Shown: positions 1 through 9,332, counted from the first letter of the stretch. The stretch: DNA of 64,000 bases from Cyclobacteriaceae bacterium (GCA_019638395.1 JAHBTX010000002.1:868001-932000), one strand, 5' to 3'. Notes: generated by a model from the letters alone, not told the origin. Numbers and translations are program-made.

Positions 1-518
1 AACCGCATCCGTACTTTGCCCAAAAGGTTGCCATTATTGGTGCAGCTAATTCAGCGGTTGATGCGGCTCTTGAAACATGGCGCAAAGGCGCAGATGTTAC
101 CATGATAATTCGTGAAGGAGAGATCCGCGAAAGCGTGAAGTACTGGGTTAAACCCGATATTGAAAATCGCATAAAAGAAGGTTCGATTAAAGCATACTTT
201 AATTCAACAATTCAACGAATAACACCGCATAGCATTGAAGTAAAAACCCCTCAAGGAAATGTTGTGTTGCAGAATGATTTTGTATTGGCCATGACGGGCT
301 ACCAGCCTCCGTTTGATTTTATGAAGGCAATGGGTGTGGCGTTTGGCACCGATGATTTTCACACACCGGTTTACAATGACAAAACCATGGAGAGCAACGT
401 GCCGGGATTATACCTGGCAGGTGTAGTAGTGGGGGGATTGAAAACCAACAAATGGTTTATAGAGAACTCGCGGGTGCATGCGGGCTTAATTATCAATCAT
501 CTCCGGGCCATCAGCTAG
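1..518 (+). CDS. ypdA: YpdA-type bacillithiol disulfide reductase, C-terminal part
   Basis: Partial gene; the reading frame is open from base 3, so the N-terminal FAD-binding part lies left of the window. The visible 171 residues start in the NADPH-binding half: KVAIIGAANSAVDAAL is the Rossmann glycine-rich stretch, followed by a typical strand with R/E residues for nucleotide binding. The C-terminus VPGLYLAGVVVGGLKTNKWF plus IENSRVHA is the second FAD-contacting motif typical of the YpdA/Bdr family, which keeps bacillithiol reduced with NADPH in the cytoplasm. Family assignment is by recognised motifs; substrate is inferred. Its 3' end overlaps the convergent lipoprotein gene by 8 bp. Thioredoxin reductase-like proteins are the main alternative, but no CxxC pair is visible in the part present. 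Confidence 0.78.
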   Translation, partial: PHPYFAQKVAIIGAANSAVDAALETWRKGADVTMIIREGEIRESVKYWVKPDIENRIKEGSIKAYFNSTIQRITPHSIEVKTPQGNVVLQNDFVLAMTGYQPPFDFMKAMGVAFGTDDFHTPVYNDKTMESNVPGLYLAGVVVGGLKTNKWFIENSRVHAGLIINHLRAIS

Positions 519-1044
519 CGCGTGCTTTTATAAGGAGGTGAAAATTTACAGTTAAGGTGCAGGTAAAGGGTGTGCGCGTAAGCCTGCCTAAAAGTTTCAG
601 GTTATCATGGCCACTTCCTTTTAGCCTGGTTGAAAGATCATTAATTCCCGGAGGCTGTAGATTAAATTTGCCTGTGCTACTATTTGTAAAAAGAATTTGG
701 CGCGCCTCAGTAACATCCAACCCTGAAGAGGTTTCGATTATTCCATTTAAGAGACTAATGTCTGCTGAGGAAGAGCCTGAAATAGTGAAATCAATAAGAT
801 TAATTTCAAGGGCTTCAATTTTATTTAGATAATCAATAACCTCAGCATTATTACGGATATCGATGCCCGCATTTATTTCAAAATCCTTACCACTGCTATT
901 AACAGCGGCCTCATTAATCGAAAAAACAACAGGTTGGGTAATGGAAAGCAAAATGGTATCGTCATCTTGGCATTGAGAGAATAGTAAACAGAGGCCGAAT
1001 AAAAGAACCCCTCCACTGCGAAAAAAAATATTATAAGCCAGCAT
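511..1044 (-). CDS. Putative lipoprotein, paralogue of the next gene upstream
   Basis: A 177-residue protein of unknown function. The start at 1044 gives a hydrophobic N-terminal segment ending in LLFSQC, an imperfect lipobox (Q before the Cys), followed by DDD. An in-frame ATG at 1101 exists, but a strong hairpin terminator lies between that ATG and 1044, so the internal start fits better. The body matches the upstream gene at 1107-1625: both have a (F)xI(N/D)E motif near residue 50, an IDYLNKIEALEI / AKYADKIKEFKI helix, a strand-rich middle and an LLG/LTGTL-type motif before the end. They are tandem paralogues in the same orientation. No database family is recognised. Function unknown. Confidence 0.7.
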   Translation of the reverse strand: MLAYNIFFRSGGVLLFGLCLLFSQCQDDDTILLSITQPVVFSINEAAVNSSGKDFEINAGIDIRNNAEVIDYLNKIEALEINLIDFTISGSSSADISLLNGIIETSSGLDVTEARQILFTNSSTGKFNLQPPGINDLSTRLKGSGHDNLKLLGRLTRTPFTCTLTVNFHLLIKARAS

Positions 1045-1056
1045 GATGTAAAAATA

Positions 1057-1083
1057 CAAAAGGCCCACTACATAGGCCTTTTG
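1057..1083 (-). terminator. Hairpin terminator between the two paralogous lipoprotein genes
   Basis: Nine-base-pair arms CAAAAGGCC / GGCCTTTTG with a 9-nt loop. On the minus strand it is followed by TATTTTTAC. It lies 24 nt after the stop codon of the gene ending at 1107 and just before the likely start of the next gene at 1044, so it should end or attenuate the first transcript. Confidence 0.7.
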
Positions 1084-1106
1084 AATAATTTGAAATTGCA
1101 TTTATA

Positions 1107-1625
1107 CTAAAGCGCGTTGGCTGTTATTTTAACATAAAACCGAAAGCGTACGTTAAAACTAACGGGTGTATCAGAAAGGGTGCCCGTAAGCAAAATCATT
1201 TCTTGTTTATCCTCAAGCAGCTTAGCTGCAAGATCGTTAAACCCGGCCGTGTTGGCATTTAAATCTGTTTCAGCGGCATTACTTAAACTTACCCCTGATG
1301 CCGTAGCAATAACGGATGAACTTGTGGATAGGGTACCACCTACAGTAACAGAGGCAGGGTTAGGATTGGTTATAGTATAAGTAACCTTGTCAATTTTAAA
1401 CTCTTTTATTTTATCGGCATATTTGGCTATTTCCGGATCAGAACCGGCATTCAACAGTTTTGAATCGGAGTAACTTCCGGCTTCCGGATCGTCTTCATCA
1501 ATCACAAAGTTGAGCGGAAGCACAACATTAAAAGTTACATCATCTGCCTTATCAAAAAGTTCACATGATGTAAAAGAGCCTAAGGCCAGCACCAATGCAA
1601 TCGGTAATAGGTGTTTGATTTTCAT
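1107..1625 (-). CDS. Putative lipoprotein of unknown function
   Basis: 172 residues from the ATG at 1625, which was chosen because MKIKHLLPIALVLALGS followed by FTSC is a clean type II signal peptide with lipobox; an in-frame ATG 10 codons upstream would place charged residues in front of it. The mature part starts with ELFDKADD, an acidic stretch near the Cys that in Bacteroidota favours outer-membrane or surface export. The rest is strand-rich (TYTITNPNPASVTVGGTL, VRFRFYVKITANAL) with no recognised domain. It follows the response regulator gene on the same strand (58 nt gap) and is a paralogue of the next gene downstream. Function unknown. Confidence 0.75.
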   Translation of the reverse strand: MKIKHLLPIALVLALGSFTSCELFDKADDVTFNVVLPLNFVIDEDDPEAGSYSDSKLLNAGSDPEIAKYADKIKEFKIDKVTYTITNPNPASVTVGGTLSTSSSVIATASGVSLSNAAETDLNANTAGFNDLAAKLLEDKQEMILLTGTLSDTPVSFNVRFRFYVKITANAL

Positions 1626-1683
1626 AATCGTTTTTTTAGGTTGGTGTTTATTCAAATTTAATCAAAAGGGTAATCGCGTTAAA

Positions 1684-2313
1684 CTAAATTTCTCCGCGTA
1701 GCGATTTGGAAATAACTTCGGCCTTGCCATGCACATGCAGTTTACGGTAGATGCTTTTAATGTGAAATCGTACCGTCTCAATGGAAATACTAAGTCTGTC
1801 GGCAATCAATTTGTAACTTAATCCATCTACAAGACCTACCACAATTTCTTTTTCTTTGGAAGAAAGTGGCGATGTTACTTCGCGTTTACCGCGTGGGGCA
1901 AAGAACTCAATTACTTTACGGGCTATCTGGGGCGACATCGGTGAACCTCCATTTACTAAAAGTTCCACAGCCGATTTTATTTCATCGAGTGGAGTATTTT
2001 TTAACAAGTATCCGGTAGCACCGGCACAAAGCGAATCAAAAATCTTTTGCGGATCGTTGTAAACGGAAAAAACAACAAGGTCGATTTGTGGATACTGTTG
2101 CTTGATAAGTTTCATCCCATCAATACCCGACATGCCTGGCAACCCCAGATCCATAATCAGCACCTGTGGTAATGATTCCGCACGAAGATGAAGCAACAGA
2201 GATTCTATAGAATTATACGACCAATCGCATCTAAAACCCTGTTGGCGGTTCAAAAAATCCTGAATACTCTTTCGGATCAGGTCATCGTCTTCAACAATAC
2301 CTACAAAAATCAT
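1684..2313 (-). CDS. LuxR/NarL-family DNA-binding response regulator
   Basis: 209 residues. The N-terminal receiver domain (about 3-120) has the acidic pocket VEDDD, the phospho-acceptor Asp55 in VLIMDLGLPG, and the switch residues FSVY and K104-type lysine in GYLLKNTP. The C-terminal LuxR-type HTH (about 145-205) shows LSSKEKEIVVGLVDGLSYKL followed by IADRLSISIETVRFHIKSIY, the classic four-helix pattern. Such regulators are phosphorylated by HisKA_3-type kinases and bind DNA as dimers. The partner is most likely the large sensor kinase two genes upstream (3085-6135), since all three genes are on one strand with short gaps (8 nt to the barrel gene). Target genes cannot be read from the sequence; the downstream lipoproteins are candidates. 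Confidence 0.93.
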   Translation of the reverse strand: MIFVGIVEDDDLIRKSIQDFLNRQQGFRCDWSYNSIESLLLHLRAESLPQVLIMDLGLPGMSGIDGMKLIKQQYPQIDLVVFSVYNDPQKIFDSLCAGATGYLLKNTPLDEIKSAVELLVNGGSPMSPQIARKVIEFFAPRGKREVTSPLSSKEKEIVVGLVDGLSYKLIADRLSISIETVRFHIKSIYRKLHVHGKAEVISKSLRGEI

Positions 2314-2321
2314 GAATCAAC

Positions 2322-3014
2322 TTATTGGCGAATGATGTAAACGAATGTAAAAGATAAAGATGCATTATTTACTTTGAACTTTTGTTCTTTTACGCCTCCA
2401 TTAAAATCATAGACTTCATCTTTCGCCATTTTCAAAATGCCAGGTACCACCAATAGTTGTACTGCAAACTGATCATTAATCTGGTAATGTGGCCCAAACA
2501 AAACACCTAAATCAAAAGGAGTGTAATAATCTTTCGCATCTTCTGTTTCGGGCAGACTGGGGAAGACTGTACGGGCATTATCATCATTTTTGATTTTAGC
2601 ACTCAGCATAAACGAAGGTTGCAAGCCCATCAATAGCTTAAACTTATCGGATGCTACATACTTTACATACAGCGGAACATCGATGTAGCTCAGCACTTTG
2701 GTGTACTTTACTTGAATTCGTTCCAACATATAGGTAGTGGAGCTGTAATACTCCTGATCGCCTTCATACACTGTGCCTTTCAATGCAAATGAAACTCCTC
2801 CGCCTGCGAGAAATTTTTCGGATAATAAACGTTCGGCCCGAAAGCCAACATTGCCGCGTAGTACCAGCTTAGGATTAGTATTTGTTCCACCCCAAACCTT
2901 TTTATCCTTGCCAATGAAAGTGGTAAGAGATGGCCCAGCTACAACTTCAAACTTCCATTGTGCTTGTGTGTACAAGGTAGCCATAAGCAAACAGCATGAA
3001 ATTAAGATTTTCAT
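2322..3014 (-). CDS. PorT-like outer membrane beta-barrel protein
   Basis: 230 residues with a signal peptide ending at YTQAQW. The mature protein has alternating amphipathic strands with conserved features of the Bacteroidota small-barrel family (outer membrane protein beta-barrel 2 / PorT type): WKFEVVAGPSLTTF at the start, GNVGFRAERLLSEKFLAGGG, SYIDVPLYVKYV, FDLGVLFGPHYQI, and a C-terminal aromatic strand LSFTFVYIIRQ. It probably spans the outer membrane as an eight-stranded barrel. It lies inside an operon between a sensor kinase and a response regulator (71 nt after the kinase, 8 nt before the regulator), which suggests a role linked to envelope sensing. This link is inference; no ligand can be named. 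Confidence 0.82.
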   Translation of the reverse strand: MKILISCCLLMATLYTQAQWKFEVVAGPSLTTFIGKDKKVWGGTNTNPKLVLRGNVGFRAERLLSEKFLAGGGVSFALKGTVYEGDQEYYSSTTYMLERIQVKYTKVLSYIDVPLYVKYVASDKFKLLMGLQPSFMLSAKIKNDDNARTVFPSLPETEDAKDYYTPFDLGVLFGPHYQINDQFAVQLLVVPGILKMAKDEVYDFNGGVKEQKFKVNNASLSFTFVYIIRQ

Positions 3015-3084
3015 AACGATCGTGTTTAGGCTACGAAACTACCAGCCTGGCCAATTGCGTTCAATCCCATAAACATGGGGGTGA

Positions 3085-6000
3085 TTAAGTAAGTGTAAGC
3101 GTAATCGTTGTGCCTGATTTTGATGCAAAAGAGATCTTACCGCCAATAGCCACTGCACGCCTGTTCATATTGCGAAGGCCATTGCCCGATTGCGATTGTT
3201 GTGCCGGCAATCCTATTCCATTATCGGCAATTTGTAATTCAAAGTGTGGATGAGTAGTAATAAACACATTCACTTTGTTTGCCTTCGAATGCTTAACAAT
3301 GTTGTTAATAGCTTCTTTAAAGATGAGATAAATGTTTTGTCGCAAAATAGGATCAAGTATTTTGTTGCTTTCAGCTTTGTGAAGTGTAAACTCAAAATCA
3401 ATGTTACGGGCGTGCAGAACTTCAGTAGCAAAATCTTTCATGCGGTTAATAAGTTCGTGCAACGAATCGTTGTTGTTATCAATCGACCAAACAATATCAC
3501 TCATGGTACTTACTACCTCACGACTAAGCCCACCGATTGAATTGAGGTAATTTGCTTTTTCTTTTTCTGTAAGTTCAGTCTGTGCCAATTCTGAGTAAAT
3601 GGAAATTTTGGTGAGGCTTGAACCCACCTCATCATGCAGATCGCTTGCAATCTTGGTACGTAAACGCTCAAGTATTAAACTTTGCGCAAGGCGATAGCGG
3701 TGAATGGCATAGAGCAACGTACCTGTGGCGAATAGTACAAGTATTATGAACCACCATGTACGCCAAAAGGGAGGATTAATAATGATGGAAAGAAAAGTTG
3801 CTTCTTCACTCCAATATCCATCAGGGTTTGTTGATTTTACTTCGAATGTATAATGGCCGGGATCAAGATTGGTGTAACCGGCAAAAGTCCGGTTGCCTAC
3901 ATAAACCCAGTCTTTATCAAATCCGCTTAAGCGATATGCGTATTGAATTTTTTCCGGAGCAATAAACTCCTGGGCGGCAAACCCGATAGAGAAGAAACTG
4001 TGATGATGTTTTAAGTTAACCGACTTTAATTGCGAGGGCTGAGTAGGTATGCTAAAGTTGTAAACGGAATCGGGTTGTTGCGAAGCTGATTGATTGAAGA
4101 GTTTAAAATCAGTAAACACTATTCTTCTGTCAAGTGTATCGTCCACAATCTGATCGGGATAAAACCAATTAAATCCATCAATTGAGGTTATAAAGATTCT
4201 TCCCTGCTTGTCCTTATAAACGGAGTTAAGTTCATCAATTGCAATTCCATCAGCACCAGTATAAATATGCTTTTGGCGCTGTAGCGGATTCCAGCGTACT
4301 AAATGATTATAGGTTATATACCACATTTCTTTATTGTGCACAACAAAAGACTTCAGTCTATCGGCTTCATTCATGTTAAACAAGTGCTCAAATTGAATAC
4401 TATCCGGACTAACATACCGGATGGCCCGGGCCACATCTTTGGTAATTAACAGCATCTCTGTTTCGGAGTACGGAATTATTTCCAAGTTGAAGGGATTATC
4501 TGCCTGTAATACACGTCCGGTTTCTGCCACCTTAACAAAGCGGTTATATTTTTTATCAAATACCACCACTTGGTTTTGGCAATTAAACCAGATGTTGCCA
4601 TTCAGTTCAAAAATATCTTCCACGAATTCAAATGAAATACCCGTAGCATCCCGAAGCGAATCGTTGTTGATTCGTTTGAACTTATTCTTATTGATATCCA
4701 GCAGGTTCAATCCATCGCGATAAGCAGTGGCCCACAAAACATTTTCGCTATCAACCAGCAAAGCAGAAATAGCGTTGTTGTTGATGGAGTTTTTTCCGGC
4801 CAGGTAGCGGGTAAATTTTTTGGAAGAGTTATCGTACTTATTGATGCCACCACCCTCCAACGCAATCCATAAATTACCTTGCCGATCTTTACTTAAGCCA
4901 CTAATGGTATTATGACTTATGCTGTTCGGGTTTTTTGTATCGTGAATAAATTTTTCGGCTTTGCCGGTATTTAAATTAAGTCTGTTAAGTCCCTGCCCAT
5001 TGAACCCCAACCAAAAGACAGAATCATTTTCCGGCAGGAGCGAACGAACCCAACCGCGTGAAATACTATAAGGCTGACCGGCATTATTTTTTACATAGTG
5101 AAATTTTTTGGCTTTTGTATTCAGTACACTTACTGTATTATCAGAAGCACCAATCCAGAGCAAGCCTTGATTATCCATATAAACTGAAAATAAATTATTG
5201 CTGGGGAGGCCTTCGGTAGTAAAGGCATCATTCTTCCAGTGCGTGAAGGTTTGAGTAGCTGGGTCATACAAATTGAGACCGCCCCCAAAACTAGCTATCC
5301 AGAGTTTTCCATTGGCACCCTCAGCAATACGGAATAACGAGTTATGACTAAGCGAGTTTTTATGATTGGGATTATGAATAAGGTGCTGGCTTGTTTTTGT
5401 GATGCGATTAAAAATCTGCAAACCACCATAGGTACTTAAATAAATGTTATCGCCTGCTATATGCAGACTTCGGATTACCCGGTATCGATAAGTGTCTTCT
5501 GGGTTAGCGTTGCTTAATGGATAAGAAGTGAATGAATCAGTTTGAGAGTTGTAACTACACAATCCACCGGTGGTGCTTATCCAGAGTGTTCCGTCTGCAT
5601 CATATGCCAATCCACTGATAAAATTGTCAGGCAGCGAAGCAGTGTTTCCACGTTCTGCTTTGTATTGTTTAAAAGTTTTTGTTTCCGGATGAAACCTAAT
5701 CAGACCACCGCCTAACGAGCCAAGCCAAAAACTTCCATCGGGGGCTTCGGTAGCGCAAAAGATACGGGCGTTAGCCGATTGCGAACTATCGGTTGCAACT
5801 ACAAATTGATCCCTAATGCGATCGTACTGAAAAAGCCAACCCGTATCGGTACCAACCCAAAGCTGTTGCTTACGATCTTCAAAAACCAACGTTCCGCGCG
5901 AACTACGATTACCACCCACTTCAAAATCCGCAAAGCCATAATACCGGAAGTTTGTACCATCAAACCGGATAAGTTCACTTGATGGTGAAGCCATCCATAA

Positions 6001-6135
6001 ATAACCTTCTGAATCGTGATGAAAGCTCTGTACACCGGTAATGCTGGAGCCATTCTCGCGCGTAATGTGTTTAAAGCGTATTGGTTCTTGTGCAAGACAA
6101 CAAACTGTAGAAAGAACCAGCAACAAAACCTTCAT
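3085..6135 (-). CDS. Sensor histidine kinase with two-component propeller, Y_Y_Y and HisKA_3 domains
   Basis: 1016 residues from the ATG at 6135, chosen because MKVLLLVLSTVCCLAQ is a good signal peptide; a longer frame starting at 6222 lacks one. Order: periplasmic seven-bladed regulator propeller repeats (about 20-690, recurring patterns such as LWIGTDTG, LWISTTGG, LWIASFGGGL, LWIGASDN), a Y_Y_Y domain (AYRLSGFDKDW to YTFEVKSTNPDGYW), one membrane helix (WWFIILVLFATGTLLYAI), then a cytoplasmic HisKA_3 dimerisation domain with phospho-acceptor His about residue 834 (SDLHDEVGSSLTK) and an HATPase domain with N box (NNIVKHSKA), G1 (DNGIGL) and G2 (GNGLRNMNRRA). It is a BaeS/NarX-type kinase without the HTH fusion of hybrid systems. 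First gene of the kinase-barrel-regulator operon. Confidence 0.93.
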   Translation of the reverse strand: MKVLLLVLSTVCCLAQEPIRFKHITRENGSSITGVQSFHHDSEGYLWMASPSSELIRFDGTNFRYYGFADFEVGGNRSSRGTLVFEDRKQQLWVGTDTGWLFQYDRIRDQFVVATDSSQSANARIFCATEAPDGSFWLGSLGGGLIRFHPETKTFKQYKAERGNTASLPDNFISGLAYDADGTLWISTTGGLCSYNSQTDSFTSYPLSNANPEDTYRYRVIRSLHIAGDNIYLSTYGGLQIFNRITKTSQHLIHNPNHKNSLSHNSLFRIAEGANGKLWIASFGGGLNLYDPATQTFTHWKNDAFTTEGLPSNNLFSVYMDNQGLLWIGASDNTVSVLNTKAKKFHYVKNNAGQPYSISRGWVRSLLPENDSVFWLGFNGQGLNRLNLNTGKAEKFIHDTKNPNSISHNTISGLSKDRQGNLWIALEGGGINKYDNSSKKFTRYLAGKNSINNNAISALLVDSENVLWATAYRDGLNLLDINKNKFKRINNDSLRDATGISFEFVEDIFELNGNIWFNCQNQVVVFDKKYNRFVKVAETGRVLQADNPFNLEIIPYSETEMLLITKDVARAIRYVSPDSIQFEHLFNMNEADRLKSFVVHNKEMWYITYNHLVRWNPLQRQKHIYTGADGIAIDELNSVYKDKQGRIFITSIDGFNWFYPDQIVDDTLDRRIVFTDFKLFNQSASQQPDSVYNFSIPTQPSQLKSVNLKHHHSFFSIGFAAQEFIAPEKIQYAYRLSGFDKDWVYVGNRTFAGYTNLDPGHYTFEVKSTNPDGYWSEEATFLSIIINPPFWRTWWFIILVLFATGTLLYAIHRYRLAQSLILERLRTKIASDLHDEVGSSLTKISIYSELAQTELTEKEKANYLNSIGGLSREVVSTMSDIVWSIDNNNDSLHELINRMKDFATEVLHARNIDFEFTLHKAESNKILDPILRQNIYLIFKEAINNIVKHSKANKVNVFITTHPHFELQIADNGIGLPAQQSQSGNGLRNMNRRAVAIGGKISFASKSGTTITLTLT

Positions 6136-6140
6136 ACTGG

Positions 6141-6148
6141 TGAAGATA
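6141..6148 (-). promoter_or_regulatory. Candidate -7 box for the kinase operon
   Basis: TATCTTCA lies 5 nt before the kinase ATG at 6135. It matches the TAnnTT half of the Bacteroidota -7 consensus TAnnTTTG, and the same octamer also precedes the antitoxin gene at 54709. Match is imperfect. Confidence 0.35.
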
Positions 6149-6233
6149 CGAAAATCCACATGTTTATGGGGTTGCTTGCCTATACGGTTTGGAAGTACTT
6201 CGTAACCAGAAGTTTTTTGCAAACACCATGCTT

Positions 6234-8888
6234 ATGAAATTGAAAACATCTTTTTTCTTCAAAGTTGTGATGGGCCTACTCATCACAACAACCGCACAAG
6301 CACAATGGGCCACCGATGCGGGAGTGAATAATATAGTAAGCTCAGCAACCGGGGCACAGCGCTATGTACAAAGTACTACCGATGGCAATGGCGGTATTAT
6401 TATGGTTTGGGAAGATTACCGAAGCGGTACCGCAGATATTTACGCACAACGTTTAAACGCCCAAGGGGTTCCACAATGGACAACCAATGGTGTAGCAATA
6501 TGTACCGCTACGGAAGGTCAGGAGTCTCCAGTAATTATTCCTGACGGAAGCGGAGGTGCCATTATTGCATGGCAAGATTTGCGCAGTGGAAATTACGATA
6601 TCTATGCGCAAAGAATAAATGCAACCGGTAGCGTGCAATGGACTGCCAATGGAGTTGTTATTAGTGCAACTACACTTAACCAGCAAAGGCCCCAGATACA
6701 ACTGGCACCGAGTGGTGGAGCAAACATCGCTTGGGAGGATAATAGAAGTGGTGCAGCGGGAACGGATTATGATATTTATGCGCAACGGGTAAATAGTGCC
6801 GGAGTTGTTCAATGGACTGCCAATGGAGTAGCATTATGTACTGCGGTAGGTGTACAAAGTCTGCCATCTCTTATGATGGTAGGAACGGGGTCTGAAATCA
6901 TTGTAGCGTGGCAAGATCAGCGTACGGCCAATCAAGACATATATGCTCAGAAAGTGAATACAAACGGAGTGGTTTTGTGGACAGCAAATGGGGTAGCGAT
7001 TTGTTCGGCCAGTGGCGAACAATTCAATCCATCCATTATCTCCGATGGAAACAGTGGCATTGGAGGGGGTATAATAACATGGGAAGATTATCGAAATGGA
7101 AATGCGGATATTTTTGCTCAACGTGTAAATGGTGCCGGGGTAGCCCAATGGACAGCAAATGGTGTAGCAGTAAGTATCGCAGCAGGAAATCAAACCAAGC
7201 CAAACCAGGCAAGTGATGATAGTGGAGGAACGATTATTACATGGGAAGACTTACGAAACGGAAATGCGGATATATTCGCACAGCGGGTTGATTTTAATGG
7301 AGCGGCACAATGGACTGCAAATGGAGTTACAATTTGTACAAGCACCGGGCCACAAACAAACCCTCGTATTGTTGCTGGCCTTGCGTTAAACTTTAGTGAT
7401 GGGGCCACTATTACGTGGGAAGATCAAAGAGGGGCCTCGTATGATATTTATGCTCAGCAAGTAAGTAGTACGGGGACTCCACAATGGACAAACAATGGAG
7501 TGGTAATTGGTAATGCTGCCGGGGAACAATCAGCACCAACTATAATTTCGGATGAATTTGATTTAGTAGCATCAAAGCATGGAGCTATTATTGCTTGGAA
7601 TGATTTCAGAACTGCTACTGCAGACATTTATGCTCAACGTGTTAACCTTGCCGGTGTCTTGTGTGGTAATGTAGCAACACCTGGGGCAATAGCCGGAAGC
7701 CAGACAGTCTTAGCGGGTAGCTCTCAAACATATTCAATTACTCCTTTAATTGGGGCAACCTCCTACACATGGACTTTGCCTGCCGGCTGGACAGGTACCT
7801 CAACAACCAACTCTATAACCGTAACACCAAGTAGTACAAGCGGAACCGTACGAGTGTCAGCGTCAAATGCGTGTGGGGCAACTACTAATGATGCTACTTT
7901 AGTTATTACGGTTAACAAACAAAATCAAACCATCACATTCAGTTCACTCACATCAAAGAATGTTGGCGATGCGGCATTTAATCTTACCGCCACGGCATCC
8001 TCAACCTTGCCTGTATCTTATAGCAGCAGCAACATAAATGTGGCCACCATTAATGGCAGCACGGTTACCATTGTTGGCGCAGGTACAACTACGATCACAG
8101 CAAGTCAGGCGGGTAATGATATTTTTAATGCAGCACCAAACGTGGCGCGCGATCTGGTTGTAAACAAGGGCAATCAAACCATTTCGTTTAATACACTAGC
8201 CGCAAAAACATTGGGTGATGCTCCGTTTACATTAAGCGCAACAGCCTCTTCTGGACTTACAGTTTCATACACCAGTTCAAACACAAGCATTGCCACAGTA
8301 GCAGGAAACACTGTTACACTTGTTTCTGCCGGTAGTGTAACTATTCATGCCAATCAGGCTGGCGATAATAATTACAATGCGGCCACGCAGGTAAGCCAGA
8401 TTTTTTGTGTTAACCCAGCAAAACCAACCATTACACCAACAGGGGTTAACACAGAATCACCTTCACTTACATCCAGTGCTGCAGCAGGAAATCAATGGTA
8501 TAGAAATGATGTTGCAATCGGTGGAGCTACATCCGCTACACTTCCTGTTACTCAGCCTGGTGTTTATAAAGTACAAGTTACAACGGGCGGTTGTACCTCT
8601 GCATTCTCAGATGCTTTTACCTTTGTTATCACAGCTGAGACTTCTTCAACTAAAGGTGAAGTAGAAATTTTCCCGAACCCGGTTGCTAACAAATTAGTGG
8701 TTCGATTGCTAGGCTCACCAGAACACCGAAGCATTTCAATTTTTGCGGCCGATGGCAGACGAATGGATTTTAAAGAAACCGATATGAATGAAGTAGAATT
8801 TAACACCTCGCATTACAGCACTGGATTTTATATAATTCGAATCACCTCGGCTCGGATTAATTTCTCATCACGATTCACTAAAGAATAA
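6234..8888 (+). CDS. T9SS-exported repeat protein with propeller, Ig-like and type A sorting domain
   Basis: About 884 residues; start MKLKTSFFFKVVMGLL gives a signal peptide ending TAQAQ (an ATG two codons earlier is equally possible). Residues about 20-480 hold eight copies of a roughly 55-residue unit with the core (I/V)xWxDxRxxxxDI(Y/F)AQ and xQWTANGV, probably an eight-bladed beta-propeller. Next come an Ig/PKD-like segment (YTWTLPAGWTGTS), two similar Ig-like repeats (NQTITFSSLTSKNVGD and NQTISFNTLAAKTLGD), another Ig-like segment, and a C-terminal Por secretion tail (EVEIFPNPVANKLVVRL to the end, about 80 residues) that directs export by the type IX system to the surface or medium. The gene is divergent from the sensor kinase, sharing about 100 bp of upstream DNA. 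Ligand unknown; adhesion or carbohydrate binding is possible but not shown. Confidence 0.85.
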   Translation: MKLKTSFFFKVVMGLLITTTAQAQWATDAGVNNIVSSATGAQRYVQSTTDGNGGIIMVWEDYRSGTADIYAQRLNAQGVPQWTTNGVAICTATEGQESPVIIPDGSGGAIIAWQDLRSGNYDIYAQRINATGSVQWTANGVVISATTLNQQRPQIQLAPSGGANIAWEDNRSGAAGTDYDIYAQRVNSAGVVQWTANGVALCTAVGVQSLPSLMMVGTGSEIIVAWQDQRTANQDIYAQKVNTNGVVLWTANGVAICSASGEQFNPSIISDGNSGIGGGIITWEDYRNGNADIFAQRVNGAGVAQWTANGVAVSIAAGNQTKPNQASDDSGGTIITWEDLRNGNADIFAQRVDFNGAAQWTANGVTICTSTGPQTNPRIVAGLALNFSDGATITWEDQRGASYDIYAQQVSSTGTPQWTNNGVVIGNAAGEQSAPTIISDEFDLVASKHGAIIAWNDFRTATADIYAQRVNLAGVLCGNVATPGAIAGSQTVLAGSSQTYSITPLIGATSYTWTLPAGWTGTSTTNSITVTPSSTSGTVRVSASNACGATTNDATLVITVNKQNQTITFSSLTSKNVGDAAFNLTATASSTLPVSYSSSNINVATINGSTVTIVGAGTTTITASQAGNDIFNAAPNVARDLVVNKGNQTISFNTLAAKTLGDAPFTLSATASSGLTVSYTSSNTSIATVAGNTVTLVSAGSVTIHANQAGDNNYNAATQVSQIFCVNPAKPTITPTGVNTESPSLTSSAAAGNQWYRNDVAIGGATSATLPVTQPGVYKVQVTTGGCTSAFSDAFTFVITAETSSTKGEVEIFPNPVANKLVVRLLGSPEHRSISIFAADGRRMDFKETDMNEVEFNTSHYSTGFYIIRITSARINFSSRFTKE

Positions 8889-8894
8889 AATACC

Positions 8895-9332
8895 ATGAAA
8901 TCGAAATTTTTGATTTGTTTTTCTATGGCTTGCCTATGCAGCCTGATATACTTGAGTAGTTGTGGGGGCAATAGTGATGATCCCTCACCCGTTGACGAGA
9001 TGCGCTCGCTTTTAACATCAGGCACGTGGGCACTTCAAACTGTTTCGGTTAGCGGAGTAGATCAAACTGCTGTTTACACGGGGTTAACACTTCGGTTTAC
9101 TGACACTAATTTTACAGCTACCAATGGTCGCGTAATCTGGCCAGCATTGGGAACCTGGCAGTTTAGCGATGATACCGGAAAAATTATTCAACGCAACGAT
9201 GGGTTATTAATTACGATTGAAACCGCCACAACCAGCACCCTTGTTTTGAAACTAAACTGGGATGAAACGACACTTGGTAGCGGACGTGTATCTTCAGTTG
9301 AAGGCGCACATACTTTCAACTTTACAAAATAG
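8895..9332 (+). CDS. Small lipocalin-like lipoprotein
   Basis: 145 residues with lipobox YLSSC after a hydrophobic N-terminus. The mature part begins GGNSDDPSP, then LLTSGTWALQTVSVSGVDQT, TLRFTDTNFTATNG, LGTWQFSDDTGKIIQRNDG and LVLKLNWDET, a pattern I associate with lipocalin-like lipoproteins of Bacteroidota (a W-containing first strand followed by antiparallel strands). It starts 6 nt after the T9SS protein, so the two are likely one transcript; it may accompany the surface protein, but this is inference. Its stop codon abuts the stop codon of the convergent TonB receptor with no spacer. Confidence 0.72.
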   Translation: MKSKFLICFSMACLCSLIYLSSCGGNSDDPSPVDEMRSLLTSGTWALQTVSVSGVDQTAVYTGLTLRFTDTNFTATNGRVIWPALGTWQFSDDTGKIIQRNDGLLITIETATTSTLVLKLNWDETTLGSGRVSSVEGAHTFNFTK

